DNA of 8,107 bases from DAOVGU01 sp030637775 [NCBI: bacterium] (GCA_030637775.1 DAOWFY010000046.1:1-8107), one strand, 5' to 3'; counted from the stretch's first letter, positions 1-6,219 are shown. Translations and numbers: made by a program. The notes: generated by a model not told the origin, from the letters alone.

Positions 1-723
1 AACCCGGGAGAAGTAATGAGCTATCTCTAGGTTTGTGCAGGCCTTTTCGAAGTGTTTGGCGAACTCAGAACCGTTATCCGATTGGATAATCTCTATCTTA
101 CCATCTACCAGATAATAAAGTCTATTTAGGAAATCTTTGCCATTAAAGGAGGAGGCGGCTTTATACATCCTGGCAAAGCCAAGTTTAGATACTGTATCAA
201 CTCCGGTAAAGATGTATCTTTTCAACCCTGCCTCAAAGATAGAGATCGTATCTACCTGAAAAAAGAAGTTTTCTATCTTCTTATTTTTTAGTTCTGTGAT
301 TCTCTTCTTTTTACCGGAGAGCTTTCTCTTTCTCCTTAACTTTTCATTCTTCATTGGATTGTAGTAGAGGTTATACTTCTCAATGACCTTCTGGACGTGC
401 CAGGAGCTCATTTTCTGCTTGTAGAACTTCTCATAAAGAACCGAGATCTTCTTCTTCCCGTAGCGGATATATTTCTTCCTTAAAGCTCTTATTCTATCTT
501 CCTGCTCAAGAGAGAGCTCTCTTTTCCTTTTGCTCATCGGAGCCCGGGATAAACTCTCTAAAGTGGAAAGGTCATCTCTTTCATATCTATTTAACCACTT
601 ATAGAAAGTTTTCCGGGAGATACCAAAGTATCTACAGGTCAAAGAGGCATTCTTGCTGTGAGAGAAGTAATAATCCATCCAGGAAAGCCTTCTCTTTGCC
701 TCCTTGCTAATATCATTGTGCCC
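1..723 (-). pseudogene. IS481-like DDE transposase, main part of an interrupted gene (3' end outside window)
   Basis: The frame is open on the minus strand from the IS insertion point to the left edge (240 codons), and no normal start codon with a ribosome site precedes it. It begins HNDISKEAKRRLSWMDYY. A helix-turn-helix (NASLTCRYFGISRKTFYKW) follows, then a basic linker and an rve integrase core with QVDTISIF (first Asp at 250-252) and QSDNGSEF (second Asp at 76-78). The two Asp residues are 58 apart, as in IS481/IS3-type DDE enzymes. The catalytic Glu, normally about 35 residues further on, would lie just outside the window. The family cuts and joins transposon ends. The 5' end is separated from its start by the 724-2336 insertion, and the missing N-terminal codons are found at 2341-2409. 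A complete gene would be about 330-350 aa. The gene is presumably inactive unless another copy acts in trans. Confidence 0.85.
720..723. repeat. Target-site duplication GCCC, left copy
   Basis: GCCC directly precedes the left inverted repeat of the insertion sequence and matches 2337-2340 after the right repeat. Collapsing the two copies restores the host reading frame, which supports the assignment despite the short length. Confidence 0.6.
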
Positions 724-734
724 TTCACGAAATT
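724..734. repeat. Left terminal inverted repeat of the insertion sequence
   Basis: TTCACGAAATT is the exact reverse complement of 2326-2336. It is the presumed transposase binding and cleavage end. Confidence 0.7.
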
Positions 735-765
735 CGGAAACCCGCGTTATTATTGCGTTTCCGAA
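733..765. repeat. Hairpin just inside the left end of the insertion sequence
   Basis: TTCGGAAAC (733-741) and GTTTCCGAA (757-765) form a perfect 9-bp stem around a 15-nt loop. The position directly inside the left inverted repeat suggests a role in blocking read-in transcription or in end recognition. No T-tract follows on the plus strand, so it is not a classical terminator. The structure is seen; the role is inferred. Confidence 0.6.
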
Positions 766-955
766 GGTCTACCTTTTCGATTTGCCCTCCTGTCTCAAAA
801 CCCTTATCCTGCTTATGTTTCTGAACGATCATCTTTAATTTTTCTCCTTTTTGCCCCTGTTTTTAAGGGGGAGGAGGGCAGAAATTTCCTCTTTGTAGTT
901 TCGTGAAACCCTCAAATTTTACTCTTTTCTAATTCTTGCTTTTCCTCACTCTGTC

Positions 956-961
956 TATAAT
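956..961 (+). promoter_or_regulatory. Possible -10 box of the transposase promoter
   Basis: A perfect TATAAT lies 88 bases before the transposase start, inside the long left leader. No good -35 box is found at 16-18 nt spacing. The nearest candidate, TTGCTT at 936-941, leaves only 14 nt. The promoter is therefore weak or uncertain, which would fit the low transposase expression common in insertion sequences. Confidence 0.3.
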
Positions 962-1049
962 AGCCAATTTTGCTTTTTTACCCCCTCCCCCTAAAAGGGT
1001 ATCATTAAGAATATAGTTTTTTAACCCTTTCACAAAATAGGAGGAGGTT

Positions 1050-2327
1050 ATGGACCGACAGCAAATTCTGTTTCCCCCTGAGGAAATTTCCCAGGATCGC
1101 CTCAAGAAGTATGAATCCTTTTTCAACCTACTTGATTTCTCAAGTTTAGAGCTTTTTCCAGATGTAGGTCGCAGACCTATCAGTAAAGCAAGCATCTTGA
1201 GAGCACTTATCTTTAAAAATTTACGCAGCTTACCTACCCTAAGTGATCTGGTAGCAGAACTTTCTGAAAGACCAAGATTTTCCTTTATCCTTGGCTTTGA
1301 GCCAACAAGAGAAATTCCTTCGGTGGAAAGATTCTCCCATTTTTTAAGGTGTACAGATAATAACCTACTTCAGACAATCAGAGAGTCTCTGGTAAAGAAA
1401 CTAATTGATTGCCAAGTAATTAAGGGGAAATATCTTTCCTTTGACTCTTGCCCAATCAAAGCTAACGTGAAACAAAACAACCTAAAGACCAATGTCAAAG
1501 GTCGATTCCTAAAGGAGAGACAACCCAAGAATGATCCCGACTGTCGACTAGGAGTAACCGTTATCTTCCTTGAGGGGAATAAGAAGGTGAGCTTCTTCTG
1601 GGGCTATCGCAACCATATCATCAATGATACAGAGTCTGAACTACCCCTAACAGAAGTTACTCTTCCAGCCAATATTCGCGGAAGTAGTGTAGTTATCCCT
1701 CAACTCCGCCTGCTGAAAGACAACCTTTCTCCCAAAGCAGTGATGGGCGATTCTGAGTATGACTCGGCTGCTACCATTGAAGTTATTGTCAATGAACTAA
1801 GGGCGAAACCAAGGATTGCTAAAAATCCCAGAGGAAAGCAATCCGCAGATTTCAAACTTTCTTCCACCGGTATTCCTATCTGTATTGCTGGTTTTGAGAT
1901 GCTATCCCGAGGAAGATACTGGGATAAAAAGCAGAAGAGATTCCGCCATAAGTTTGTCTGCCCCATCAGAGGCTCCAAAAGATTTGCTAAAGAACATCCT
2001 TATTGCCCCTGGTTTCATCCTCAATTTGTTAAAGGCTCTGGCTGTTATAAGAATCTTCGGGTTGATGTAGATGAAAATATTCGTCGAGAGATAGATTATG
2101 GATCAGAGAGTTTTAAGAAAGATTATAATCGGCGTGTCAGCAGCGAAAGAATCTTCTCTCGACTCCTTTCTGTCTCTATGCAAGAGCCAACAGTTAAAGG
2201 ATTGAAGGCTACCGCAAACCTCTGCACCATCGCCCACATTACAGTATTAGCGATAGCTTACTTCGCTTCCTTTGTCAAAGAACAAAGTAAAATTAGGTTT
2301 GTTAAATCCTTTCTCCCGAATCTTTAA
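1050..2327 (+). CDS. DDE transposase of the inserted element (DUF772/InsH N-terminus, DDE_Tnp_1 core)
   Basis: This 425-aa protein has an InsH-type N-terminal domain (about residues 42-100, including SILRALIFKNLRSLPTLSDL) and an RNase-H-fold catalytic core. The likely catalytic triad is D132 (LSFDSCPIKAN), D234 (VMGDSEYDSA) and E366. E366 sits in the signature Y359-x2-R362-x3-E366 (YNRRVSSE), typical of the IS4 superfamily; the usual downstream Lys is replaced. The C-terminus is hydrophobic (GLKATANLCTIAHITVLAIAY), as in many IS1182-like transposases. An excellent ribosome site, GGAGGAGG at 1040-1047, fixes the ATG at 1050. The length is normal, no internal stop or shift is seen, and the stop overlaps the right inverted repeat. 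It should cut and move the 724-2336 element. The IS1182 versus related IS4/IS5 family label is not certain. Confidence 0.9.
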   Translation: MDRQQILFPPEEISQDRLKKYESFFNLLDFSSLELFPDVGRRPISKASILRALIFKNLRSLPTLSDLVAELSERPRFSFILGFEPTREIPSVERFSHFLRCTDNNLLQTIRESLVKKLIDCQVIKGKYLSFDSCPIKANVKQNNLKTNVKGRFLKERQPKNDPDCRLGVTVIFLEGNKKVSFFWGYRNHIINDTESELPLTEVTLPANIRGSSVVIPQLRLLKDNLSPKAVMGDSEYDSAATIEVIVNELRAKPRIAKNPRGKQSADFKLSSTGIPICIAGFEMLSRGRYWDKKQKRFRHKFVCPIRGSKRFAKEHPYCPWFHPQFVKGSGCYKNLRVDVDENIRREIDYGSESFKKDYNRRVSSERIFSRLLSVSMQEPTVKGLKATANLCTIAHITVLAIAYFASFVKEQSKIRFVKSFLPNL

Positions 2328-2336
2328 TTTCGTGAA
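2326..2336. repeat. Right terminal inverted repeat of the insertion sequence
   Basis: AATTTCGTGAA is the exact reverse complement of 724-734. It overlaps the last two bases of the transposase stop codon. Confidence 0.7.
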
Positions 2337-2340
2337 GCCC
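2337..2340. repeat. Target-site duplication GCCC, right copy
   Basis: GCCC directly follows the right inverted repeat and matches the copy at 720-723. Confidence 0.6.
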
Positions 2341-2409
2341 CAATACAGGGTACTTACGATTATAACATTTGATATTGAAAGTTATACCATCATCTCCTAA
2401 AACCAAATT
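2337..2409 (-). pseudogene. N-terminal fragment of the interrupted IS481-like transposase
   Basis: Deleting the inserted element and one GCCC copy joins this minus-strand stretch in frame to the codons at 720 and below. The junction then reads NRKYPVLGHNDISKEAK. The frame is open back to a TGA at 2410-2412, and the fragment has about 23 codons with a Leu/Asp/Ile/Tyr-rich composition that looks coding. No ATG lies in this frame. A TTG at 2404-2406 is the only obvious start, and an ATG in the neighbouring frame (MKFGF...) would need a one-base shift, so the true start is uncertain. The junction reading frame is seen directly; the assignment as the lost 5' end is inference from that continuity and from the target-site duplication. 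Confidence 0.55.
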
Positions 2410-2428
2410 TCATTTAACTGCTCACAAC

Positions 2429-2440
2429 CGAACTAGTTCG
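2429..2440. repeat. Perfect 12-bp palindrome CGAACTAGTTCG
   Basis: The palindrome lies upstream (minus-strand sense) of the interrupted IS481-like transposase fragment. It could be an operator or part of that older element's end. No partner was found in the window. Function unknown. Confidence 0.35.
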
Positions 2441-2468
2441 TCTATGCCTGACTGTAGATACTGGTTTT

Positions 2469-2503
2469 ATTCTACCACAGGCTCAGGGATTATTACAACC
2501 CAC
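2469..2503. repeat. Dispersed intergenic repeat, copy A
   Basis: This stretch matches 6220-6254 at 28 of 35 positions without gaps, and six of the seven differences are transitions. The best-kept core is TTATTACAACC. Both copies end exactly 27 nt before the first base of the -35 box of a good promoter reading rightward. It may be a small repeated regulatory module, a relic of a MITE, or a coincidental-looking member of a genome-wide repeat. Only two copies are visible here. Confidence 0.5.
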
Positions 2504-2529
2504 CCTACCCCCAAAGCAGATAGAAAAAA

Positions 2530-2559
2530 TTGACGGGATTATCAGAAGAAGAATATAAT
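2530..2559 (+). promoter_or_regulatory. Strong sigma-70-type promoter before the DUF6717-type gene
   Basis: TTGACG (2530-2535), an 18-nt spacer and a perfect TATAAT (2554-2559) predict a transcript starting near 2566, with about 58 nt of leader before the ATG at 2624. A second TATAAT at 2600-2605 has no well-spaced -35 box. Confidence 0.6.
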
Positions 2560-2623
2560 GAACATAGAAAATGCAGTATTTGTCGAAGTATTTGGGCAGT
2601 ATAATACATACCAGGAGGCTTAG

Positions 2624-3073
2624 ATGATAAAGAAACATAAGGAAATACCTCTAATTCTTACAATCGCAGTGATATTTGTAGCCTACCTTGCTGTCAAGCA
2701 TTATGGTGTGCCAAGGAGATTAAATGCTCCGGCTAATTCGATAATTGTATTGCAGCCCTACAAGGCTGCTGGCACATGGGTATTTGATGATTTTAGGACC
2801 GGGTTAGTACGGGAGCCGTTTGTCTCCAGCATCCCCGAGATGATTGATAGGCTTGTTTCTGATATTCCGAATGCGGAAAAAGGATTCAGATTGCTTTTCT
2901 CAGCCAAGCCTTTTCCCGGCTATCATATAAAACTAATTTGGAGAAGAGCTGAATCAGGTGGTAATTGGTACTATTGTGAACAATACAAGACTGAAGGATG
3001 GCTTTGTCCTTCTTTATTTAAATATTTTAAAGAAGCGCCGAGGGAGTTATATGCTAAGGCGGAGGCGAAATAA
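2624..3073 (+). CDS. Membrane-anchored DUF6717-type protein
   Basis: This 149-aa protein of unknown function has a short basic start (MIKKHKE) and one membrane segment at about residues 8-24 (IPLILTIAVIFVAYLAV). A soluble domain at about 38-145 follows, with the phrases GTWVFDDFRTGLVREPFV, PEMIDRLVSDIP, GFRLLFSAKPFPGY, GGNWYYCE and GWLCPSLFKYFKEAP. I recognise these as the conserved pattern of DUF6717. Most relatives I recall are soluble, so the N-terminal anchor is a variation; by the positive-inside rule the domain would be outside the cytoplasm. AGGAGG at 2613-2618 gives a good ribosome site 5 nt before the ATG. It is transcribed alone from the promoter at 2530, with no clear functional partner beside it. 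The family assignment comes from recalled motifs, not a search. Confidence 0.75.
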   Translation: MIKKHKEIPLILTIAVIFVAYLAVKHYGVPRRLNAPANSIIVLQPYKAAGTWVFDDFRTGLVREPFVSSIPEMIDRLVSDIPNAEKGFRLLFSAKPFPGYHIKLIWRRAESGGNWYYCEQYKTEGWLCPSLFKYFKEAPRELYAKAEAK

Positions 3074-3120
3074 GTGCCGCCGGTTAGCTTAGACGTTAGG
3101 AGTAAGATTCATAATGCATT

Positions 3121-3147
3121 TTACCCTTGAATAATTCCTAATCGGCA
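3121..3147 (-). pseudogene. 27-nt relic of a flavin-reductase gene 3' end
   Basis: Read on the minus strand this gives CRLGIIQG-stop, against YRLGVIQG-stop at the end of the flavin-reductase-like gene at 3508-3534. Five of 27 bases differ. All five are transitions: two are silent, one swaps stop codons, one is Ile/Val and one is Tyr/Cys. That pattern indicates a diverged copy of coding sequence rather than chance. Homology stops abruptly upstream, where the hicA remnant begins on the other strand. Confidence 0.45.
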
Positions 3148-3265
3148 ATACAAGCATTCTATTAAACTGGGAAGGATTACTATTGCCGGAAACCTAAATA
3201 GTGATTTACCTCCCGGTACACTGAACAGTATTTTGAAACAGGCAAAATTAAAGGAGGCAAAGTAA
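3131..3265 (+). pseudogene. hicA: Truncated hicA toxin gene (C-terminal half only)
   Basis: The plus-strand frame ending in TAA at 3263-3265 reads KHSIKLGRITIAGNLNSDLPPGTLNSILKQA. It corresponds to the second half of a HicA mRNA-interferase, whose hallmark end is DLPPGTLxSILKQAGL. The frame is closed by a TGA at 3128-3130, and there is no ATG or ribosome site. The N-terminal part, with the GSH motif holding the catalytic histidine, is missing, so this cannot be an active toxin. The break coincides with the flavin-reductase tail relic at 3121-3147. It lies directly before hicB, in the normal hicA-hicB order, with the hicB ribosome site inside its last codons. Confidence 0.7.
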
Positions 3266-3266
3266 A

Positions 3267-3476
3267 ATGCACCGTTTTTTAATTGTGATTGAAAAAGCTA
3301 ATGGAAACTATTCCGCCTATTCTCCAGATTTACCTGGTTGTGTAGCTACTGGAAATACTAAGGAAGAGACAGAGGATAATATGCATAAGGCAATTGAAAT
3401 GCATATTCAAGGTTTATTGGAAGATGGTTTGCCTATCCCTGAACCACAAGCCCTCGCTGAATATATTGCAGTTTAA
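3267..3476 (+). CDS. hicB: HicB-type antitoxin (short form, orphaned)
   Basis: This 69-aa protein has the partial RNase-H fold of HicB/UPF0150: an N-terminal strand (FLIVIEKANGNYSAYSPDLPG), the conserved SPDLPGCVATGNTKEE turn, a helix (NMHKAIEMHIQGLLEDG) and a PIPEP end. It lacks the C-terminal DNA-binding domain of longer HicB proteins, so autoregulation by direct DNA binding is unlikely. HicB proteins bind and neutralise HicA RNases. Here the adjacent hicA is truncated, leaving an orphan antitoxin that may persist by chance or counter a HicA encoded elsewhere. AAGGAGG at 3251-3257 lies 9 nt before the ATG. The start is 1 base past the hicA stop, the coupled arrangement typical of this pair. 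Confidence 0.85.
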   Translation: MHRFLIVIEKANGNYSAYSPDLPGCVATGNTKEETEDNMHKAIEMHIQGLLEDGLPIPEPQALAEYIAV

Positions 3477-3507
3477 ACCTCTAATAATTACCGAATATTT
3501 ACTTAAC

Positions 3508-3988
3508 TCATCCTTGAATAACTCCTAACCGGTAGCCTTTCTCTTCTAACAGTAACTTATAGCCTTTTTCAGAACCTACAGAAATAAGTACCTTCTTTTT
3601 TTCCTCAGAAATCCAGCTTGTTAGAACTTCTCCAGCAAAGATAGTGTGGTCACCGGTGTCAAGATAGCCAGAGACCTTGCACTCCAAATTCACCATACAT
3701 TCCTTAATCAAATCCGGCTTAACAAACTTTGCTCTTTTTAAGGTTAAATTTGTCTGCTGGAGTTTATCGATGTTTCTACCGGAATTGGTACCGCAGAAGA
3801 GAACTTCCTTGACTATATCTCCTCCCGGGACAGCAAGCACAAATTCACCTGTTTCCATCAGTAATTTATGGCTGTATCTGGTTTTTCCTACAGAGATAGC
3901 TACCATAGGCGGCTGAATGGAGGTCTGCAACAACCCTTGCGGGCTTCCCAAAACAAGATAAAGCTTCTAAATAACTTACCTCTTTCAT
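3508..3988 (-). pseudogene. Flavin-reductase-like protein gene, frameshifted and internally deleted
   Basis: The minus-strand ATG at 3986-3988 has an ideal ribosome site (AGGAGG at 3995-4000, 6 nt away) and starts MKEVSYLEALSCFG. Near 3947-3953 (TTTTGGG on the minus strand) the homologous frame changes by one base and continues GSPQGLLQTSIQPPMVAISV. It then continues through the flavin-reductase (FMN-binding split-barrel) domain: GKTRYSHKLL, FVLAVPG, FCGTNSGRNIDK, LIKECMVNLECKV and GDHTIFAGEV, ending YRLGVIQG. Dropping one G restores MKEVSYLEALSCFGSPQGLL. Relatives normally have roughly 20-25 more residues between the GSPxGL and PPMVAI motifs, so an internal deletion is also likely. A TTG at 3949-3951 could start a 147-aa version, but it has no ribosome site and loses a structural strand. 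It is the last gene of the operon, starting 15 nt after the exonuclease stop. The family binds FMN and often reduces flavins. Confidence 0.65.
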
Positions 3989-4003
3989 TAGAGTCCTCCT
4001 AAA

Positions 4004-4825
4004 TTAATTTGCTATCTTAAAGCTTTTTATGCGGTCCAAGCAGAAAAATTTCTGAATTTTATCCAGGTGGCAATCGGCAAGAACATAAATTTTATCATAA
4101 CTTTTCATTAGAGTTAAAGGGGTTATCTTGCGTAGTTGAAGATCTCTGCTGCCTCCTTCATAAACCATCTCAATAGATTGATTTCTTTCTATCGCCTGCG
4201 CGAAGAGTTCAAATCCGGCCGGGGGTTCTAGATCAAAGATATCGGAAAACGTAGAGACTTTTGTTAAGTTGATTAATTCATCAAGGGTTTTGACATTGGT
4301 TTTTGAAATTATCTTGAGAAACAGTTCTTTCACAGAGAAACTATCGGCTAAAGCGCGATGAGATTTTTCCTGGGAAATACCAAGCTGGGTAACCAGTCCG
4401 GGAAGGCTATATTTCTCCAATTCAGGATAGGTCTTTCGGGCAAGGATCAGCGTGTCCAGGCACCTATGAGAAGGCTGGGTTATCCTTAAACGCGCAATCT
4501 CCATACCCACAAATGAGATATCAAAACAGACATTATGCGCCAAAAGGATTGTTTCGGACCCATCAATGAATCTGAGGAATTCAGGGATTATCTCTTCTGC
4601 CTTTGGTTTATCCTTTACCATCTCATTTGTTATCCCATTGATTTGCGTTATCTCCTCAGATATAGGTTCATCAGGATTTATAAGTTTATCAAAGGATTCT
4701 GTCCTGCCCTCTTTTAATTTAAATTTTATTCCCGAGAGTTCGATTACTCTACCGGAGACAGGAGAAAGTGAGGTTGTCTCGGTATCAAAGGCAACAAATG
4801 TCAACTCTTCTAACGCTAATGTCAT
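4004..4825 (-). CDS. DEDDh 3'-5' exonuclease (DnaQ/PolC-epsilon type) fused to a WYL domain
   Basis: This 273-aa protein has two parts. Residues 8-175 are a DnaQ-like exonuclease with all five DEDDh residues: D14 and E16 in FDTETTSL, D102 in HNVCFDISF, and H156 and D161 in SHRALADS. It should remove nucleotides from 3' DNA or RNA ends using two metal ions. Residues about 205-271 (QAIERNQSIEMVYEGG, then ITPLTLMKSYDKIYVLADC, ending DRIKSFKI) match a WYL domain, a ligand- or nucleic-acid-sensing module usually found in regulators such as DeoR-type and defence-linked repressors. Its ATG overlaps the MATE gene stop (ATGA), so translation is probably coupled. No helicase or polymerase domain is present. 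The WYL part is a likely sensor or nucleic-acid clamp; its ligand is unknown. Confidence 0.85.
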   Translation of the reverse strand: MTLALEELTFVAFDTETTSLSPVSGRVIELSGIKFKLKEGRTESFDKLINPDEPISEEITQINGITNEMVKDKPKAEEIIPEFLRFIDGSETILLAHNVCFDISFVGMEIARLRITQPSHRCLDTLILARKTYPELEKYSLPGLVTQLGISQEKSHRALADSFSVKELFLKIISKTNVKTLDELINLTKVSTFSDIFDLEPPAGFELFAQAIERNQSIEMVYEGGSRDLQLRKITPLTLMKSYDKIYVLADCHLDKIQKFFCLDRIKSFKIAN

Positions 4826-6180
4826 TTCTTAACCTTTCCCAGGGTTATATTCTTCCATTTTCCTTGCTTGAACCATGCGGTCATCATCAGTCCTTGAACC
4901 GCATTTGAGATAGCGATCGCCAGCCAGATGCCATTGGTGCCCATAGCTAAATTCCTGGATAACAAAAATGCCAGAGGAATCTGAAATCCAAAGAGAGAGA
5001 TGCCGGTAATCACAAGAGGTGATAGGGTATCACCCGCTCCCATAAATGCCCTACCCAGGACCAGGGATAATGCGATAAAGATAAATGTAAAAGATAAAAA
5101 GCGCAGGTATGAAGCCCCAATCTTAATAACTTCAGGATTGGTATTGAAGATCGTAATTATCTCTTTAGCAAAGATAACAAATGTTAGGGCAAATATTATC
5201 GCAATAATCTCAAAAAAGCCTGTCGCCAACCAGGCACTCTTTTCCGCTCTTTCTGGCTTAGCGGCACCTAAATTCTGCCCAACCAATGTTGTCGCCGATT
5301 GGGCAAACCCAAAACCAAACATCATTACTAACATAAATACCCTTATCCCAATGCCATAAGCCGCCACAGCAAGAACACCAAATATAGCGACAATGCGCAT
5401 CAAGATTAAACCTGATATCTGTCTTGCCGCCATTTGTAAAGAGGCAAAGGTGCCGGTACGGAGCATCTGAAACATAGTCGCGAACTTTAACCTTGCCCTG
5501 TTTAGTTTCAGGTGAATAATAGAATGGCCTTTTAAAATTGTGGATAACCCCCATACCATTCCCACTGTCCTGGCAATAACCGTAGCCAAGGCAGAACCAC
5601 CAACTCCTAAAGCAGGTAGTCCAAACATCCCGAATATTAATATCGGGTCTAAAATAATATTTACCCCGGTAGAGACCATCAAAAATTTCATCGGACGGAT
5701 CGCATCCCCTGCTCCGCGAAGAATAGCGTTAATCAAAAATAAAAGAAACATCGTAATTGAACCAAGCGAACATATCTTGATGTAAAAGACTCCTAAGGAG
5801 ACCACCTTACCGGTTGCACCAAATAAAACAAGTAGTGGTTCTGCCAGAAAAAAACCCAAGAAACCAAAAATAATAGAGCCGACCACGCCCATAAAAAGCG
5901 ATTGCGTAGCTATATTTTCTGCCTCTGCAATATTCTTAGCACCAATAGCCCTGGCAATCATCGCGGTAGTCCCAATGGATATTCCCATTAAAACAATCAT
6001 AATTATTCCTAATAGAATTCCACCCATAGCCACGGCAGCGATAGCCTCCGGACCAAGCCGGCCAACAAAAATCATATCCACAATATTAAATGTATTTTGC
6101 AATACCACACCGATCATTATCGGAATAGCCAATCTCCAGATATTCTTAGAAATACTGCCCTTGGTTAAATCGTTCTTCAT
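4822..6180 (-). CDS. MATE-family multidrug/cation antiporter (NorM/DinF-like)
   Basis: This ~452-aa polytopic membrane protein has the usual twelve hydrophobic helices in two MatE halves. The first half opens with LTKGSISKNIWRLAIPIMIG and has NIVDMIFVGRLGPEAIAAVA; the second half includes QMAARQISGLILMRIV and GFGFAQSATTLVGQNLGA. Such proteins export drugs or metabolites in exchange for Na+ or H+. MKNDLTKG at 6178-6180 is the conventional family start. A GTG at 6216 would add 12 residues (MRIFKTSIQLSE) without a better ribosome site, so the shorter start is preferred; both have weak Shine-Dalgarno sequences. It is the first gene of a three-gene operon with the exonuclease-WYL and flavin-reductase-like genes. 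Full length and no damage is seen. The substrate cannot be read from sequence. Confidence 0.9.
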   Translation of the reverse strand: MKNDLTKGSISKNIWRLAIPIMIGVVLQNTFNIVDMIFVGRLGPEAIAAVAMGGILLGIIMIVLMGISIGTTAMIARAIGAKNIAEAENIATQSLFMGVVGSIIFGFLGFFLAEPLLVLFGATGKVVSLGVFYIKICSLGSITMFLLFLINAILRGAGDAIRPMKFLMVSTGVNIILDPILIFGMFGLPALGVGGSALATVIARTVGMVWGLSTILKGHSIIHLKLNRARLKFATMFQMLRTGTFASLQMAARQISGLILMRIVAIFGVLAVAAYGIGIRVFMLVMMFGFGFAQSATTLVGQNLGAAKPERAEKSAWLATGFFEIIAIIFALTFVIFAKEIITIFNTNPEVIKIGASYLRFLSFTFIFIALSLVLGRAFMGAGDTLSPLVITGISLFGFQIPLAFLLSRNLAMGTNGIWLAIAISNAVQGLMMTAWFKQGKWKNITLGKVKK

Positions 6181-6219
6181 CTCACTCAATTGGATAGAGG
6201 TTTTAAATATCCTCACCTC

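Larger units (their letters stand above)
724..2336 (+). mobile_element. Insertion sequence of the IS4/IS1182-like DDE group, complete, nested in a transposase gene
   Basis: The element is 1613 bp. Its ends are perfect 11-bp inverted repeats, TTCACGAAATT (724-734) and AATTTCGTGAA (2326-2336). The sequence GCCC flanks it on both sides (720-723 and 2337-2340), as expected for a 4-bp target-site duplication. It carries one transposase gene, whose TAA stop (2325-2327) overlaps the right inverted repeat. The 326-bp left leader is unusually long. It contains a hairpin close to the end and an internal copy of the terminal repeat (899-907). An intact transposase and perfect ends suggest a recent insertion. 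The exact family name is not certain from the sequence alone. Confidence 0.75.

Noticed and set aside
725-832. Minus-strand 35-codon frame (MIVQKHKQDKG...) with AAGGAG upstream, first taken as the start of the left-hand transposase joined by a frameshift
   Set aside because: It lies wholly inside the insertion sequence defined by inverted repeats and GCCC duplications, and its stop falls in the left inverted repeat. The reconstructed junction to 2341-2409 gives a better N-terminus.
856-876. CCCCT...AGGGG hairpin in the IS leader as a terminator
   Set aside because: The stem is only about 5 bp and no T-tract follows on the plus strand.
658-906. Plus-strand 82-aa frame
   Set aside because: It is antisense to the transposase gene and to the IS leader, crosses the IS boundary, has no ribosome site and resembles no known protein.
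2600-2605. Second TATAAT just before the DUF6717-type gene as the main promoter
   Set aside because: The only -35-like sequence, TTGTCG at 2580-2585, is 14 nt away, too close. The promoter at 2530-2559 is far better.
3051-3100. attC-like recombination site after the DUF6717-type gene (CCGCC, TTAGCTTAGACGTTAGG)
   Set aside because: The right half resembles integron attC ends and can pair with CTAAGGCGG upstream, but there is no matching R-box (CCTAAC-like) on the left side and no integrase or second cassette site in the window.
5000-5554. Frames of 98-119 aa overlapping the MATE gene on both strands
   Set aside because: They are shadows of the MATE coding sequence without ribosome sites or domain features.
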